The translations under genes were made by a program, and so were the position numbers. From NCBI GenBank assembly GCA_947089855.1, contig CAMUML010000002.1, positions 61,549 to 125,548 on the forward strand: DNA of 64,000 nucleotides, written 5' to 3'. Of this stretch, positions 26,627 through 36,246 are shown piece after piece. Every line of letters begins with the position of its first letter. Position 1 is the stretch's first letter. Source of the stretch: an uncultured Eubacterium sp. (lineage in GTDB: Bacteria; Bacillota; Clostridia; Lachnospirales; Lachnospiraceae). Below the pieces are notes generated by a model, which saw nothing but the letters and a program-made list of their open reading frames with translations, made no database searches and had not been told where the DNA came from.

Positions 26627-28042
26627 TTATGTTTCACCCGTTTTCTTTTTTAGCGCGGTCTTTTGGCTGTCATCCACGCCTTCCGATTTTTCTTTTTGAA
26701 ACAGTATTTTTACAGTTAATAGGATTAGTTTTAAATCCAGCCAAAGGGAATAATTCTCAATATATGTTAAATCCAACTTCAATTTATCATACGGCACGGT
26801 ATTATACTGCCCGTATACCTGCGCATATCCCGTTAGCCCCGCCTTCATTTTCAAGCGGAAACGGAATTGCGGGATGCTCTGCTCATATTCTTTTGTAATT
26901 TCTTCCCGTTCCGGGCGCGGGCCTACAAAAGACATATCCCCGACCAATACATTAAACAGCTGCGGCAGCTCGTCCACATGCAGCCTGCGGATAATCTTCC
27001 CAACTGGCGTAATCCTATCGTCATGTTCACTTGCCAGCCGCGCGCCGCGTTTTTCCGACTCCACGATCATGCTGCGGAATTTATAGATCCGGAATGGGCG
27101 CCCATCTTTGGTCAAACGTTCCTGCGAATATAAAACCGGGCCCCCGTCATATAATTTAATCGCAGCTGCAATGACTAACATCACAGGGGACGCCGCCAGG
27201 CAGCCTGCTGCCCCGATAAAAATATCCATCGCCCGCTTTACGAAGCTTTGCCCGAACGTAATGCCGTGGTTGCGGAACAATAATAACGGCGAATCAAATA
27301 AATCTATTTCCGATGCGCTGGTAATCATAATATCCGATATTTTCGGAACCGAATAGCAGCGTATATCGTGTGCAAAACAAAATTTTAAAAACAAGTTGCG
27401 TTCATGCGACGGAATATCGCCGATAATAATCGACTCATATTCTGGAATCCGCGCCAATATCTGGTCAATCCCTACCTTTATATGAACCGTCTCTTTTACC
27501 CGGTATTTGTCTCCCCGGGACTGGAGCTTGCGTATCAACGCTTTCGGGCTGATGTCGCCATAGATCAGCAGCATTTCATGCGGCGGGTACAGCCTTGCAT
27601 ACACGCCCCGCATGGCCACGATCCATGCCGTCCCGACGACCACCTGCAGCACTGCCAATGCCATCATTGGAGTAGAAAACCGCAGGAATTTCCAGTTTGC
27701 AATCAAAGCAAGCTGCAAATATTCGACTGCATTGGTCGCACAGACCGATAAAATCTGTGAATAAAAAACATCCAGGTTCCGCAGATACCCGACCCGGAAG
27801 CCTCCAAGCACCTTCATAAACAAGACCAATACAAGCGCATATAGGATGATGATCGTCCAATGCCCCCTCCGGTAAAAATAAAACGCTTTAAAATATTTCC
27901 TCATATCCTTGAGTTCTTCATTTGCATAATAATTATACCATAAACATGCAAACATGGCGGTTTCAACTGCAACGATCAATATCGTCCCAATTAGCATAAT
28001 AAAACGTTTATATTGGTCTTTGGAAGGTCTATTTGTTCTCAT
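26627..28042 (-). CDS. Polyprenyl glycosylphosphotransferase, second copy
   Basis: A 471-residue membrane enzyme similar in plan to the sugar transferase at 20560-21969: N-terminal helices (about 10-140), a Rossmann-like middle, then the catalytic domain beginning FVKRAMDIFIGAAGC, with GGPVLYSQERLTKDGRPF, KFRSMIVESE and LPQLFNVLVGDMSFVGPRPERE. The C-terminal GLTGYAQVYGQYNT motif is present. It starts a chain on undecaprenyl phosphate. It overlaps the methyltransferase gene upstream by 14 bp. Having two such enzymes in one cluster is uncommon. Confidence 0.92.
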   Translation of the reverse strand: MRTNRPSKDQYKRFIMLIGTILIVAVETAMFACLWYNYYANEELKDMRKYFKAFYFYRRGHWTIIILYALVLVLFMKVLGGFRVGYLRNLDVFYSQILSVCATNAVEYLQLALIANWKFLRFSTPMMALAVLQVVVGTAWIVAMRGVYARLYPPHEMLLIYGDISPKALIRKLQSRGDKYRVKETVHIKVGIDQILARIPEYESIIIGDIPSHERNLFLKFCFAHDIRCYSVPKISDIMITSASEIDLFDSPLLLFRNHGITFGQSFVKRAMDIFIGAAGCLAASPVMLVIAAAIKLYDGGPVLYSQERLTKDGRPFRIYKFRSMIVESEKRGARLASEHDDRITPVGKIIRRLHVDELPQLFNVLVGDMSFVGPRPEREEITKEYEQSIPQFRFRLKMKAGLTGYAQVYGQYNTVPYDKLKLDLTYIENYSLWLDLKLILLTVKILFQKEKSEGVDDSQKTALKKKTGET

Positions 28043-29840
28043 ACGTTCCGTTTCCTGTTAATTTATTCTTGATGCCCCTGGCAAGTTTCCAGATGCCCTG
28101 CCCTTTTAACAGCTCATTTTGTGCAGCAATGCGGCCATAATCTTCCTGCAGCCAGGCAATATCTACAAATTTGCGTTCCAGCAGGTTTACCATCTCCCGG
28201 TATGGGGCCTGCCCGCCTGCCACAAAACGCTGGAACCCTTCCTCCATATGCGCATAGGCAGCCGCCTCCTGCTGTGTAATACCCGCTGCCACAAGCAGCG
28301 CGCCCATTGCCAGCGCTTCCTGCTGCGGGTTGTGTTGGCTTAAAAAAAACAATGTCCGGTAAATAATATAATTTTGCGGCACTGGAAAGAAAAAAGTCCA
28401 CTCATAATCAATGACATGCCATGCCCCATCTTCGCCAACCAGGATATTTGGCAATACCAGGTCAATATCTGCAATGCTACAGCAGTCTGCTGCTTGCAGG
28501 ATTTCCAGCTCTTTTGCAGAAAAACTGCCAAAGACCCTCGTAAACTCCTCCGTCATTGTAAATGGCACCTGATTTTTCCCGTTTCTGATATATTGCATCA
28601 TCCTGTCCAATATGTCAAAGACTTTTTTTACCTGACCCGAAGCCGCCGCCTGCTGCACCTGTTCTTGCAATGCCTGTGCATGGAGCAGTTCAAACTCTGC
28701 ATATACGCTGCCCCCGCTGGCAGCTGCCTGTGTACCGCCAGAAACCAGACGGCATTTATTGAATTTCAAACCGGTATCTGCATATTGCGAACAAAGCCCC
28801 TCATATGCCCGGGCTAGATGGGCCACGTGGGCAGCCCCTTGCGGGTACAATGGGTATTTGCGGACACTTTGCGCGGTTATATCTGTACGTACTGCAAATT
28901 CCCGGCTGCGGTCAGACGCATATCTGGCATATACCACTTCCTGGCACATCCCAGTACCCCCTGCCAGGCACAGAAACGAATTGGAGAAAAAAGGAAACTG
29001 CCCCTCTTCTATAATGCCATCGAATACTTTCTGCTCGTCAAACAATACCAGGCGGTCATCTTCATAATTTGCAATATTATACGTTAAATCTCCCTTTTTC
29101 GGAAGATACCGGTCTGAATATATATCCAGCGCAAACCGGTAATCTGGATACGGGTAGTAAAACTCCTGCTGCATAAACCCTGCTTCTTCTAAGCTTTTGG
29201 AAAGGCTGTTCTTGGAAAACAGCAAAACCCCGGTATTTTCCAGCCCTGCAAAATACTGGTGTGTATACGGCTCTTTGTTCCCTGCCCAGTATTTCAACCC
29301 AAACCGGTTTTCAACCGCAAGGATCAACTGTCCATCCGGCTTTATATGCTGCCGCAGCCGGCGCAGCAGCCCTGGCTCCTCGATAAAAGGCTGCATCCCA
29401 ATTACAACAGCATAGTCATAGCCGCCCGCCAGCGCTGGCCCACACTGCGCATATGGCATAGCATAAATGGCAAGCCGGCTGGATCCGCTGTGGCGTTTTG
29501 CGTTAATCTTGGCATAAGCCCCGTTTGCCTCCTGGCAGGTAACGTATGCCCCTTTTTTTAACAAAACAGACGTAACTGAGCCGCAGCCCGCCCCCAGCTC
29601 CAATACCTTGGCCCCTTCCGGGATATTGAGCCATTCAATGACATTGCCCCTTGGCGCTGCAAGCTGTTCCATTGCCGGCCAGCTTTTGCGCCCGGTAATC
29701 TGCGCTTGGTAATCTTCCTCTTTGTACTGGCTTACGATCTCCAATAATTGTGCTGCACCCTGGCCTTGTACTGGCTGGCTGTCCGGCGGATGGCCCGCCT
29801 GCCAGTAAACTACAACGTTTCCGATCAGTTCTTTTATCAT
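28029..29840 (-). CDS. SAM-dependent methyltransferase fused to a kinase-like or unknown C-terminal domain
   Basis: A 603-residue cytoplasmic protein. The class I methyltransferase fold lies at about 60-220, with the SAM motif VLELGAGCGSVTSVL and the acidic VLAVENRFG region. The C-terminal half (about 370-560) contains a WHVIDYEWTFF motif like the DFG region of sugar or choline kinase-like folds (ID-E). I infer a modifying enzyme for chain ends, similar to WbdD-like methyltransferase-kinases, but this is not proven. The ATG at 29840 lies only 30 bp from a mobile element, so any original leader was displaced. The ribosome site is weak. Confidence 0.75.
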   Translation of the reverse strand: MIKELIGNVVVYWQAGHPPDSQPVQGQGAAQLLEIVSQYKEEDYQAQITGRKSWPAMEQLAAPRGNVIEWLNIPEGAKVLELGAGCGSVTSVLLKKGAYVTCQEANGAYAKINAKRHSGSSRLAIYAMPYAQCGPALAGGYDYAVVIGMQPFIEEPGLLRRLRQHIKPDGQLILAVENRFGLKYWAGNKEPYTHQYFAGLENTGVLLFSKNSLSKSLEEAGFMQQEFYYPYPDYRFALDIYSDRYLPKKGDLTYNIANYEDDRLVLFDEQKVFDGIIEEGQFPFFSNSFLCLAGGTGMCQEVVYARYASDRSREFAVRTDITAQSVRKYPLYPQGAAHVAHLARAYEGLCSQYADTGLKFNKCRLVSGGTQAAASGGSVYAEFELLHAQALQEQVQQAAASGQVKKVFDILDRMMQYIRNGKNQVPFTMTEEFTRVFGSFSAKELEILQAADCCSIADIDLVLPNILVGEDGAWHVIDYEWTFFFPVPQNYIIYRTLFFLSQHNPQQEALAMGALLVAAGITQQEAAAYAHMEEGFQRFVAGGQAPYREMVNLLERKFVDIAWLQEDYGRIAAQNELLKGQGIWKLARGIKNKLTGNGTYENK

Positions 29841-29870
29841 ACTGCACCACGTTCCCGTATCACATTTATC

Positions 29871-30014
29871 GTTACTATTCACGGCCTGGGGGCCGCTCAT
29901 AGTAACGATTCGGGGCGATATGGAAAGTTTGCTCCGCAAAACCGCCCCTCACTCCTGAATCATGTCCTCACGGAATGCGCAGCTTATGCGCATTCCTGGC
30001 CCGTGAAAAGTAAC
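29871..30014. mobile_element. 144-bp element, GTTACTATTCAC family, copy A
   Basis: The left end GTTACTATTCACGGCC and the right end GGCCCGTGAAAAGTAAC are inverted repeats. CATTTATC is present on both sides (29863-29870 and 30015-30022), a perfect 8-bp target duplication. It folds as three hairpins: CGGCC/GGCCG, GGGGCG/CGCCCC with an inner TTTGC/GCAAA, and GGAATGCGC/GCGCATTCC. The linker CTCACTCCTGAATCA lies between the second and third. No ORF. It lies in the 248-bp gap between rfbC and the methyltransferase and may alter expression of the latter. Confidence 0.88.
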
Positions 30015-30088
30015 CATTTATCCGCCAACAATATACTGCATGGAACATGCATCAAAACTGCATCAAAAACTTCCTTACAACATATGTT

Positions 30089-30652
30089 TTACTGGCGGTA
30101 CTTCTTAGTATACTCTTTGAAGCTGCCCCAGTGCTTGTCCTTTTCTGCCATCAAAAGCTGCGCCCCTTCCGGCACCGGCCACGCAACCCCAATATCGGGA
30201 TCGTTGTAGATCAGCCCGCCTTCGTCATTTGGATGGTAGAAATCCGAGCATTTATAAGCAAACTCCGCATAATCCGATAATACAACAAACCCATGAGCAA
30301 AATCTTTCGGGATGAAAAACTGCTTTTTGTTCTCTTCCGACAGCAGGACGCCATGCCATTTTCCATAGGTCTGCGACCCCCTGCGCAAGTCTACCGCCAC
30401 ATCAAACACTTCCCCGCGGATTACCCGCACCAGCTTATCCTGCGGATAATGGATCTGAAAGTGCAGCCCGCGCAACACGCCTTTTTTCGATGCAGACTGG
30501 TTATCCTGTACAAACTGCACCGCAATTCCTGCTTCTTTAAAGTCATTATAATTATAGGTTTCCATAAAATAACCGCGGGCATCGCCAAATACTGCCGGTT
30601 CTATCTCATATAGCCCTTCTATTTCACATGTGGTTACCTTTATCTTTCCCAT
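30089..30652 (-). CDS. rfbC: dTDP-4-dehydrorhamnose 3,5-epimerase
   Basis: The 187-residue cupin enzyme makes dTDP-4-keto-L-rhamnose, the third step of dTDP-rhamnose synthesis. Motifs are GVLRGLHFQ (with the catalytic His), VDLRRGSQTYGKW, FIPKDFAHGF and the C-terminal VPEGAQLLMAEKD. It is the fourth of the rhamnose genes in transcription order and lies 41 bp after rfbA. Confidence 0.95.
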   Translation of the reverse strand: MGKIKVTTCEIEGLYEIEPAVFGDARGYFMETYNYNDFKEAGIAVQFVQDNQSASKKGVLRGLHFQIHYPQDKLVRVIRGEVFDVAVDLRRGSQTYGKWHGVLLSEENKKQFFIPKDFAHGFVVLSDYAEFAYKCSDFYHPNDEGGLIYNDPDIGVAWPVPEGAQLLMAEKDKHWGSFKEYTKKYRQ

Positions 30653-30693
30653 TTCCTGTCCTTTCTGCCCAGATACTCTGCCTGTTTTGCAAA

Positions 30694-31563
30694 TTACAGG
30701 CCTTTCGCAATATCCATCAAATATTGTCCATAGTGCGTCTTTAACAGCGGCTGTGCCAGCGCCACCAGCTGGTCGCGGCCTATAAACCCCCGTTTAAAAG
30801 CAATTTCTTCGATGCAGGAAATATACAGCCCCTGCCGCTTCTGGACAGCAGCCACAAAATCCGACGCATCCAGCAGGGAATCATGCGTCCCGGTATCCAG
30901 CCATGCAAACCCGCGTCCAAGCGGTTCTACTTTTAGTTTCCCGCGTTTTAAATACGTATCATTGACCGCAGTGATCTCTATTTCGCCCCTAGCGGAAGGC
31001 TTGATATTCCTGGCGATTTCTACCACATCGTTGTCATAAAAATACAGCCCCGGCACCGCATAATTGGACTTTGGGTGCTCTGGCTTTTCTTCTATAGAAA
31101 TTGCAGTTCCGTCCGCATCGAATTCTACGACGCCATAATCCCTTGGATCCCTTACATAATAGCCAAATATAACTGCACCTTCCTGTATCGCTGCGGCGCG
31201 CTCCAGTACTTTTGTAAAACTCTGCCCATAAAAAATATTATCCCCAAGCACCAGCGCTGCCGTATCCGCGCCAATAAACTGCGCGCCAATAATAAATGCG
31301 TCTGCCAGCCCGCGCGGGCTTTCTTGCACCGCATAGTGGATGTCCAGCCCAAACTGGCTGCCATCCTGGAATAGATCTTCAAATACCGGCAGATCCCTTG
31401 GTGTAGAGATAATTAAGATGTCCCGGATCCCTGCCAGCATTAAGGTAGACAGCGGATAGTAAATCATCGGCTTGTCATAGACTGGCATGATCTGTTTTGA
31501 AATTGATTTTGTAAGCGGATAAAGCCGCGTGCCGGAACCCCCGGCCAGAATAATCCCTTTCAT
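30694..31563 (-). CDS. rfbA: Glucose-1-phosphate thymidylyltransferase
   Basis: The 289-residue nucleotidyltransferase makes dTDP-glucose from dTTP and glucose-1-phosphate. [16 protein letters not shown] is the nucleotide site, and [37 protein letters not shown] and [12 protein letters not shown] are standard for RmlA. Length is usual for the short form. Flanked by rfbC and a large glycosyltransferase in the same operon. Confidence 0.96.
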   Translation of the reverse strand: MKGIILAGGSGTRLYPLTKSISKQIMPVYDKPMIYYPLSTLMLAGIRDILIISTPRDLPVFEDLFQDGSQFGLDIHYAVQESPRGLADAFIIGAQFIGADTAALVLGDNIFYGQSFTKVLERAAAIQEGAVIFGYYVRDPRDYGVVEFDADGTAISIEEKPEHPKSNYAVPGLYFYDNDVVEIARNIKPSARGEIEITAVNDTYLKRGKLKVEPLGRGFAWLDTGTHDSLLDASDFVAAVQKRQGLYISCIEEIAFKRGFIGRDQLVALAQPLLKTHYGQYLMDIAKGL

Positions 31564-31585
31564 ATTCTGTACTCCTTACTTTTCC

Positions 31586-34021
31586 TTATTTCAAAAGTTC
31601 AATCCTACGCAGCGAAAAATCTTGATACCGCCTTGTTAAATTTGGATTGTAATAAGGGTCGCCCGCGCTGATAATATCCGCCCACCGTGAAGTAAACAGT
31701 TCTACTTCCCGATTGTAGCGTGCGAGCTTTTGCGCTGTATTTTCCGTCCCCCTCGATTTGTATTCGTAATGGTGCAGCATTGCAAACGGATTGTATACGA
31801 CCAATTTTCCAATACGCCTGACTTTCAGGCAGTAATCTATATCATTATAGGCCACCTGCAATTTTGCATCCAGGCCGCCAACCTGTTCAAAAACACTTTT
31901 TTTCGTCATCAGGCATGCTGCGGTCACAGCGCTGTAATCCTGTGGGCAGAAGATCCGGTCCTGGTACCCGCCGTTTTCTTTCGGAAACCGCTGGAACCCT
32001 TCGCCGCAAATACCGCCCAGCCCAATGACCACCCCTGCATGTTGGATGGTATCGTCAAAATAAAACAGCCTGGCGCCGCAGACACCGACATCCCCACGCA
32101 TGCAATAGCCAAGCATTTCCTCCATAAAATCCGGCGAAATCACTTCTGTATCATTGTTTAACAGCAAGATGTATTCCCCTTTTGCCTCGGAAACGCCGAA
32201 ATTATTGATTTTCGAATAATTGTATTCTTCTTTCCAATAAATCACCCGCACCCGGCTATCCTGCTGCTGGACGTCTTTATAATATGCAAACGTACTTTCC
32301 TGTGTACTGTTGTTTTCAATAATAATAATTTCATAATTTGGATACCGGCATTTTTTCAGCACAGACTGCACACAGGTATCCAGGTCATCTATATGGTCTT
32401 TATTCGGAATGACCACAGAAACCATCGGCTGCCCTGCCCATTGGTACCTGGTACGGTAAATGCCAGGTACACTGGAAGGCTCCGCCACAGCCGGGATCCC
32501 CTGCCGTTTGTAATGTGCATTGACTGCCCGTACCCCTGCCGCAGTACTGCTGCGCCTGCCGCTGGTTTCCCTTTGATGGTAAACGGCACGCTGCAAATGT
32601 ATCATGCATCCGGCCTGCTCTGCGGCACGCAGGCAATAATCATAGGAAGCGTCTTCCCCGTATCCTGGATCCCATCCCGCAAGCCTGCCTGCAAGGTCCG
32701 CACGCAGCAGCAACATATGCCCAAAATAATTGGTAGCACGCAGCATATCGATATTAAAATCCGATTTAAAAACCGGATTGCTATAGCTCTTGCCGTCCTC
32801 TGATACCTGGTCTTCATCCGTATAACAAAAATCTGCATCTTTGTGCCGCTCAAACAGTTTTACGCAGCTGTATAATGCATCCGGTTCCAACGTATCGCCC
32901 GAAGCTAAAAATGCCATCCATGCGCCATCTAGCTTGCGTGCCTGCATCCATGCGGTTGTTTCGCGGACTGCCTGCGCCATTTTCTGCTGGCTATCTTCTA
33001 TTATAATAAACCGTACCCGTTTTTCCAGGTCTTTTTCTTCCAGGCACGCCGCCTTTAACTGCCGTCTGGCAGTCTCTTTTTCCGCCTGCGTACATACAAC
33101 CGCCCATTTCCAATACCGGTATGTCTGGTGCTTGACAGAAGCCGCTGTTTCTATAAAATGAGCCCCTCCCCCATATACCGTGGCCAGGTAAAACACTGGG
33201 CAAAACGCGCTGTGTTCCTGCCTTTGCTGCGCCAGTTCTTTTGCGGATGGCATATTCTTTGTGCGCCACTTCATATAGTTCCCGGTATCCCCGGCCAGCT
33301 CATACAGTTCATTGACCGCCCGTTTGCAGGTCTTTTTCATTCCGTTGCGCTTCATAAAATACTGTGCTTTTTTCAAATACAGCATGATACGGTTTTTATC
33401 GACCGCACGGAACACCCTTGCCGTCGAATATACACCGTCTGTGATCTGCAGCGTCATTTTTTTTCTGCCGTTTACAGGTACCGTTACGCTAAACCCACTG
33501 TCCGATAATACTTTGGCCTCCCGGTGTTCCAGCGCAACGTCTGGCCTTGGATAATGGCTGACCTCGCACTTGATTGGCACTCCGGACTTGTCCAGCACAT
33601 TGATCTTAATTGGCTGTTCCGAAGCGGCCCACCCGCCTACCACACAGCTAGCGCCCGCTGGCTGAATATCCGTGATCCGGCAATTTAACTGGTACTGGAG
33701 GCTGCGCAGCTTTGCTGTGCGGCGCTCATACACTACCGTGCCGTCTTTTAACCGCACAAACAGCCGCCGGTAACGGGCCAGCTGCGGCAGCAGGCGCACA
33801 ATTATGACATATTCTTTTTCCACTTCCATGTCATACTTGGCATATTTTTGCTTAACAGAATCATCGGAAAAACAAAGTACCTGCAATTCCAGCCGTTTAC
33901 AGTCCAAAAAAGCTTCAAACGCGCCTGCCCCTTTCTCTTTCCCTTCAAACCATCCTGTCAATACAAACCGTTCCCTGTCCGCGATATGGAAATGTGCTTC
34001 CCGTAGTACAAACTTACTCAT
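31586..34021 (-). CDS. Large family 2 glycosyltransferase with two GT-A modules
   Basis: An 811-residue protein. A beta-rich N-terminal domain (about 1-260) is followed by two GT2 modules. The first (about 275-510) keeps TATVYGGG-type start features, a LASGDTLEPDAL core and FCYTDEDQVSEDGKSY. The second (about 530-790) starts VSVVIPNKDHIDDLDTCV and has the LNNDTEV metal site and the DIDYCLKVRRIG acceptor motif. Such two-module enzymes often make rhamnan-type polymers, which fits the adjacent dTDP-rhamnose genes. Overlaps rfbB by 4 bp. Confidence 0.85.
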   Translation of the reverse strand: MSKFVLREAHFHIADRERFVLTGWFEGKEKGAGAFEAFLDCKRLELQVLCFSDDSVKQKYAKYDMEVEKEYVIIVRLLPQLARYRRLFVRLKDGTVVYERRTAKLRSLQYQLNCRITDIQPAGASCVVGGWAASEQPIKINVLDKSGVPIKCEVSHYPRPDVALEHREAKVLSDSGFSVTVPVNGRKKMTLQITDGVYSTARVFRAVDKNRIMLYLKKAQYFMKRNGMKKTCKRAVNELYELAGDTGNYMKWRTKNMPSAKELAQQRQEHSAFCPVFYLATVYGGGAHFIETAASVKHQTYRYWKWAVVCTQAEKETARRQLKAACLEEKDLEKRVRFIIIEDSQQKMAQAVRETTAWMQARKLDGAWMAFLASGDTLEPDALYSCVKLFERHKDADFCYTDEDQVSEDGKSYSNPVFKSDFNIDMLRATNYFGHMLLLRADLAGRLAGWDPGYGEDASYDYCLRAAEQAGCMIHLQRAVYHQRETSGRRSSTAAGVRAVNAHYKRQGIPAVAEPSSVPGIYRTRYQWAGQPMVSVVIPNKDHIDDLDTCVQSVLKKCRYPNYEIIIIENNSTQESTFAYYKDVQQQDSRVRVIYWKEEYNYSKINNFGVSEAKGEYILLLNNDTEVISPDFMEEMLGYCMRGDVGVCGARLFYFDDTIQHAGVVIGLGGICGEGFQRFPKENGGYQDRIFCPQDYSAVTAACLMTKKSVFEQVGGLDAKLQVAYNDIDYCLKVRRIGKLVVYNPFAMLHHYEYKSRGTENTAQKLARYNREVELFTSRWADIISAGDPYYNPNLTRRYQDFSLRRIELLK

Positions 34022-35097
34022 ACCTGATACATCTCTTTATAGTATTTCTGATAATCGCCGCTGGTAACATTTTCCATCCATTCCTCATGCGCAAAATACC
34101 AGGCAATCGTCTGCCTGATGCCATCCTTAAACATCGTTTCCGGCTCCCAGCCTATTTCTGCTTTAATTTTATCCGGCGCAATTGCGTAGCGGCGGTCATG
34201 CCCTTTGCGGTCTTCTACATACGTGATCAAATCTTTGCTGACCAGGGTGCGCCGTTTGTCCCCTTCTGGCAGCATTTCCAATAATGTTTCGATAATAATA
34301 TGGATGATCTCAAGATTCTGTTTTTCGTTATGCCCGCCAACATTATACGTTTCGCCCAGCCTGCCTTTTGCAATGACCATATCGATTGCTTTTGCATGGT
34401 CGTCCACATACAGCCAATCGCGTACATTTTTCCCGTCCCCATATACCGGAAGCGGCTTGCCATGCAGGGCGTTGTTGATCATTAATGGGATCAGTTTCTC
34501 CGGAAACTGGTATGGCCCGTAGTTATTAGAGCAGTTTGTAATATTGGCCGGAAACTGGTACGTATCCACATACGATTTGACCAGCATATCCGAAGATGCC
34601 TTGCTCGCACTGTACGGGCTATGCGGTGCATATGGCGTAGTCTCATAAAAATACCCGCCATCCTCTTCTAACGACCCGTATACCTCATCCGTCGAGACAT
34701 GCAAAAATTTTTTCCCTTGCCGGAAACTGCCGTCCTCCAGCTCCCACGCTGCCTTCGCACAATTTAGCAAAACCGCAGTCCCAAGTACATTTGTCTGCAC
34801 AAACACTTCCGGGTTGCGGATACTGCGGTCTACATGTGTCTCAGCTGCAAAATGTACGACATAATCTATGTCATTTTCTGTAAAAATGGCTTCCATCGCT
34901 TTTTTGTCACAAATATCTACTTTTAGAAAGCTATAATTATCCCTGCCTTCTACTTCTTTTAAATTCTCCAGGTTTCCCGCATAAGTTAATAAATCTACGT
35001 TTATAATACGGATTTCATCGCCATATTTGCCAAACATATAATGGATAAAATTGGAACCAATAAAGCCAGCCCCTCCTGTTACTAAATAAGTCTTCAT
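34018..35097 (-). CDS. rfbB: dTDP-glucose 4,6-dehydratase
   Basis: The 359-residue SDR enzyme makes dTDP-4-keto-6-deoxyglucose. It has the NAD-binding GGAGFIGSNF, the catalytic YSASKASSD (Tyr-x3-Lys), HVSTDEVYGSL (active Asp-Glu pair), and NCSNNYGPYQFPEKLIPL. It is the second step of dTDP-rhamnose synthesis. It lies 21 bp after rfbD. Confidence 0.96.
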   Translation of the reverse strand: MKTYLVTGGAGFIGSNFIHYMFGKYGDEIRIINVDLLTYAGNLENLKEVEGRDNYSFLKVDICDKKAMEAIFTENDIDYVVHFAAETHVDRSIRNPEVFVQTNVLGTAVLLNCAKAAWELEDGSFRQGKKFLHVSTDEVYGSLEEDGGYFYETTPYAPHSPYSASKASSDMLVKSYVDTYQFPANITNCSNNYGPYQFPEKLIPLMINNALHGKPLPVYGDGKNVRDWLYVDDHAKAIDMVIAKGRLGETYNVGGHNEKQNLEIIHIIIETLLEMLPEGDKRRTLVSKDLITYVEDRKGHDRRYAIAPDKIKAEIGWEPETMFKDGIRQTIAWYFAHEEWMENVTSGDYQKYYKEMYQV

Positions 35098-35118
35098 ACC
35101 GTCTCCTTCGCCGATGTT

Positions 35119-35967
35119 TTATGATAGTATGTCCTTCATATACACAGTTAATGCATCTTTCCAGCCTGCCATCCGAAAATCCGTCGTCAGGCGCAGCATC
35201 CGGTTATCCAGCACCGAATAGGCCGGCCGCGGCGCCACCGCCCCAAACTCCTGTGTTGTAATATAATCAACCACTGTGCTTTTCCCGGCCTGGCGGAAAA
35301 TCTCCACTGCAAAGTCAGCCCAGCTGCAATGCCCTTCGCAAGTCCCATGAAATACCCCATAATTATCGGTTGGTTCCAGCATATGCATCATCTTCGCAAG
35401 CTGCAGCGCACTTGTCGGTGTGCCAACCTGGTCGCCTACCACCCGCACACTGCTGTTTGATTCCGACAGGCGCAGCATTGTACCGACAAAATTTTTGCCT
35501 TCCCCATACAGCCATGCCGTGCGTATAATAAAATACTTATCCGCAAATTCCCGGACAAACTGCTCCCCTGCCAGCTTCGTACTGCCATAGACGCTCTGTG
35601 GATGCGGTATATCTTCCTCTGTATAAGGCCGGTTTTGATCTCCTGAAAATATATAGTCGGTCGAAATCTGGAAAATCTTGGCGCCTGTTTCCCGCGCCGC
35701 AATGCTTAAATTCCTTGGGCCAAGTGCATTGATACGGTATGCTTTTTCATACTCCGATTCACATAAATCGACCGCAGTCATTGCCCCGCAGCTCATAATC
35801 ACATCTGGCTTTTCCGCCCGTACCAAACGCATAACCGCATCCAGGTCTGTAATATCCAATTCCCCAATATCCGTATTTACAATTTCTGCCTGCCCTCCGG
35901 CATATTCCCGGTTTAAGGCATGTCCAAGCTGCCCGTTGCAGCCGGTAATTAACAGTTTCTTTGCCAT
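35119..35967 (-). CDS. rfbD: dTDP-4-dehydrorhamnose reductase
   Basis: The 282-residue SDR enzyme makes dTDP-L-rhamnose in the final step. It has LLITGCNGQLGHAL, ISTDYIFSGD and VYGSTKLAGEQF (Tyr-x3-Lys). The ATG at 35967 has GGGGGAG before it, and an in-frame ATG at 35991 does not. It lies 1 bp after the HPr-like gene, so the two are likely co-translated. Confidence 0.95.
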   Translation of the reverse strand: MAKKLLITGCNGQLGHALNREYAGGQAEIVNTDIGELDITDLDAVMRLVRAEKPDVIMSCGAMTAVDLCESEYEKAYRINALGPRNLSIAARETGAKIFQISTDYIFSGDQNRPYTEEDIPHPQSVYGSTKLAGEQFVREFADKYFIIRTAWLYGEGKNFVGTMLRLSESNSSVRVVGDQVGTPTSALQLAKMMHMLEPTDNYGVFHGTCEGHCSWADFAVEIFRQAGKSTVVDYITTQEFGAVAPRPAYSVLDNRMLRLTTDFRMAGWKDALTVYMKDILS

Positions 35968-35968
35968 T

Positions 35969-36235
35969 TTACTCCCCCAAACCCGATTCAATCAGGTCTA
36001 TCATATCTTTTAATGCCTGTTCTTCATCATCACCTTCGCAGATAAGCTCAATTTCATCCCCGCTTTTTATGCAGGCGCCAAGTACGCTCAATACGGACTT
36101 GGCATTCGCCACATTCTGTCCTCTGTATTTGAATGTAATGACGGAACAGTAATCAATTGCAGTTTTGCACAAAACGCCTGCGGGCCGCAGATGCAGGCCC
36201 GTAGGGTTTTTAATGGTTACCTTTTGACTTACCAT
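35969..36235 (-). CDS. HPr family phosphocarrier protein
   Basis: An 88-residue HPr-like protein. The active-site His is in TGLHLRPAG (His15) and the regulatory Ser46 is in ANAKSVLSVLGA, so both a PEP-dependent PTS role and HPr kinase control are possible. The acidic C-terminus is longer than in standard HPr. Its place between glmM and rfbD is unusual, since the main ptsH is normally with ptsI. It might couple sugar-phosphate status to wall synthesis. That is an inference. Confidence 0.85.
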   Translation of the reverse strand: MVSQKVTIKNPTGLHLRPAGVLCKTAIDYCSVITFKYRGQNVANAKSVLSVLGACIKSGDEIELICEGDDEEQALKDMIDLIESGLGE

Positions 36236-36246
36236 ACCTTTTACCC

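Noticed and set aside
29841-29939. Methyltransferase start at 29939
   Set aside because: The 33 extra codons lie in the mobile element, so they are an accidental open frame.
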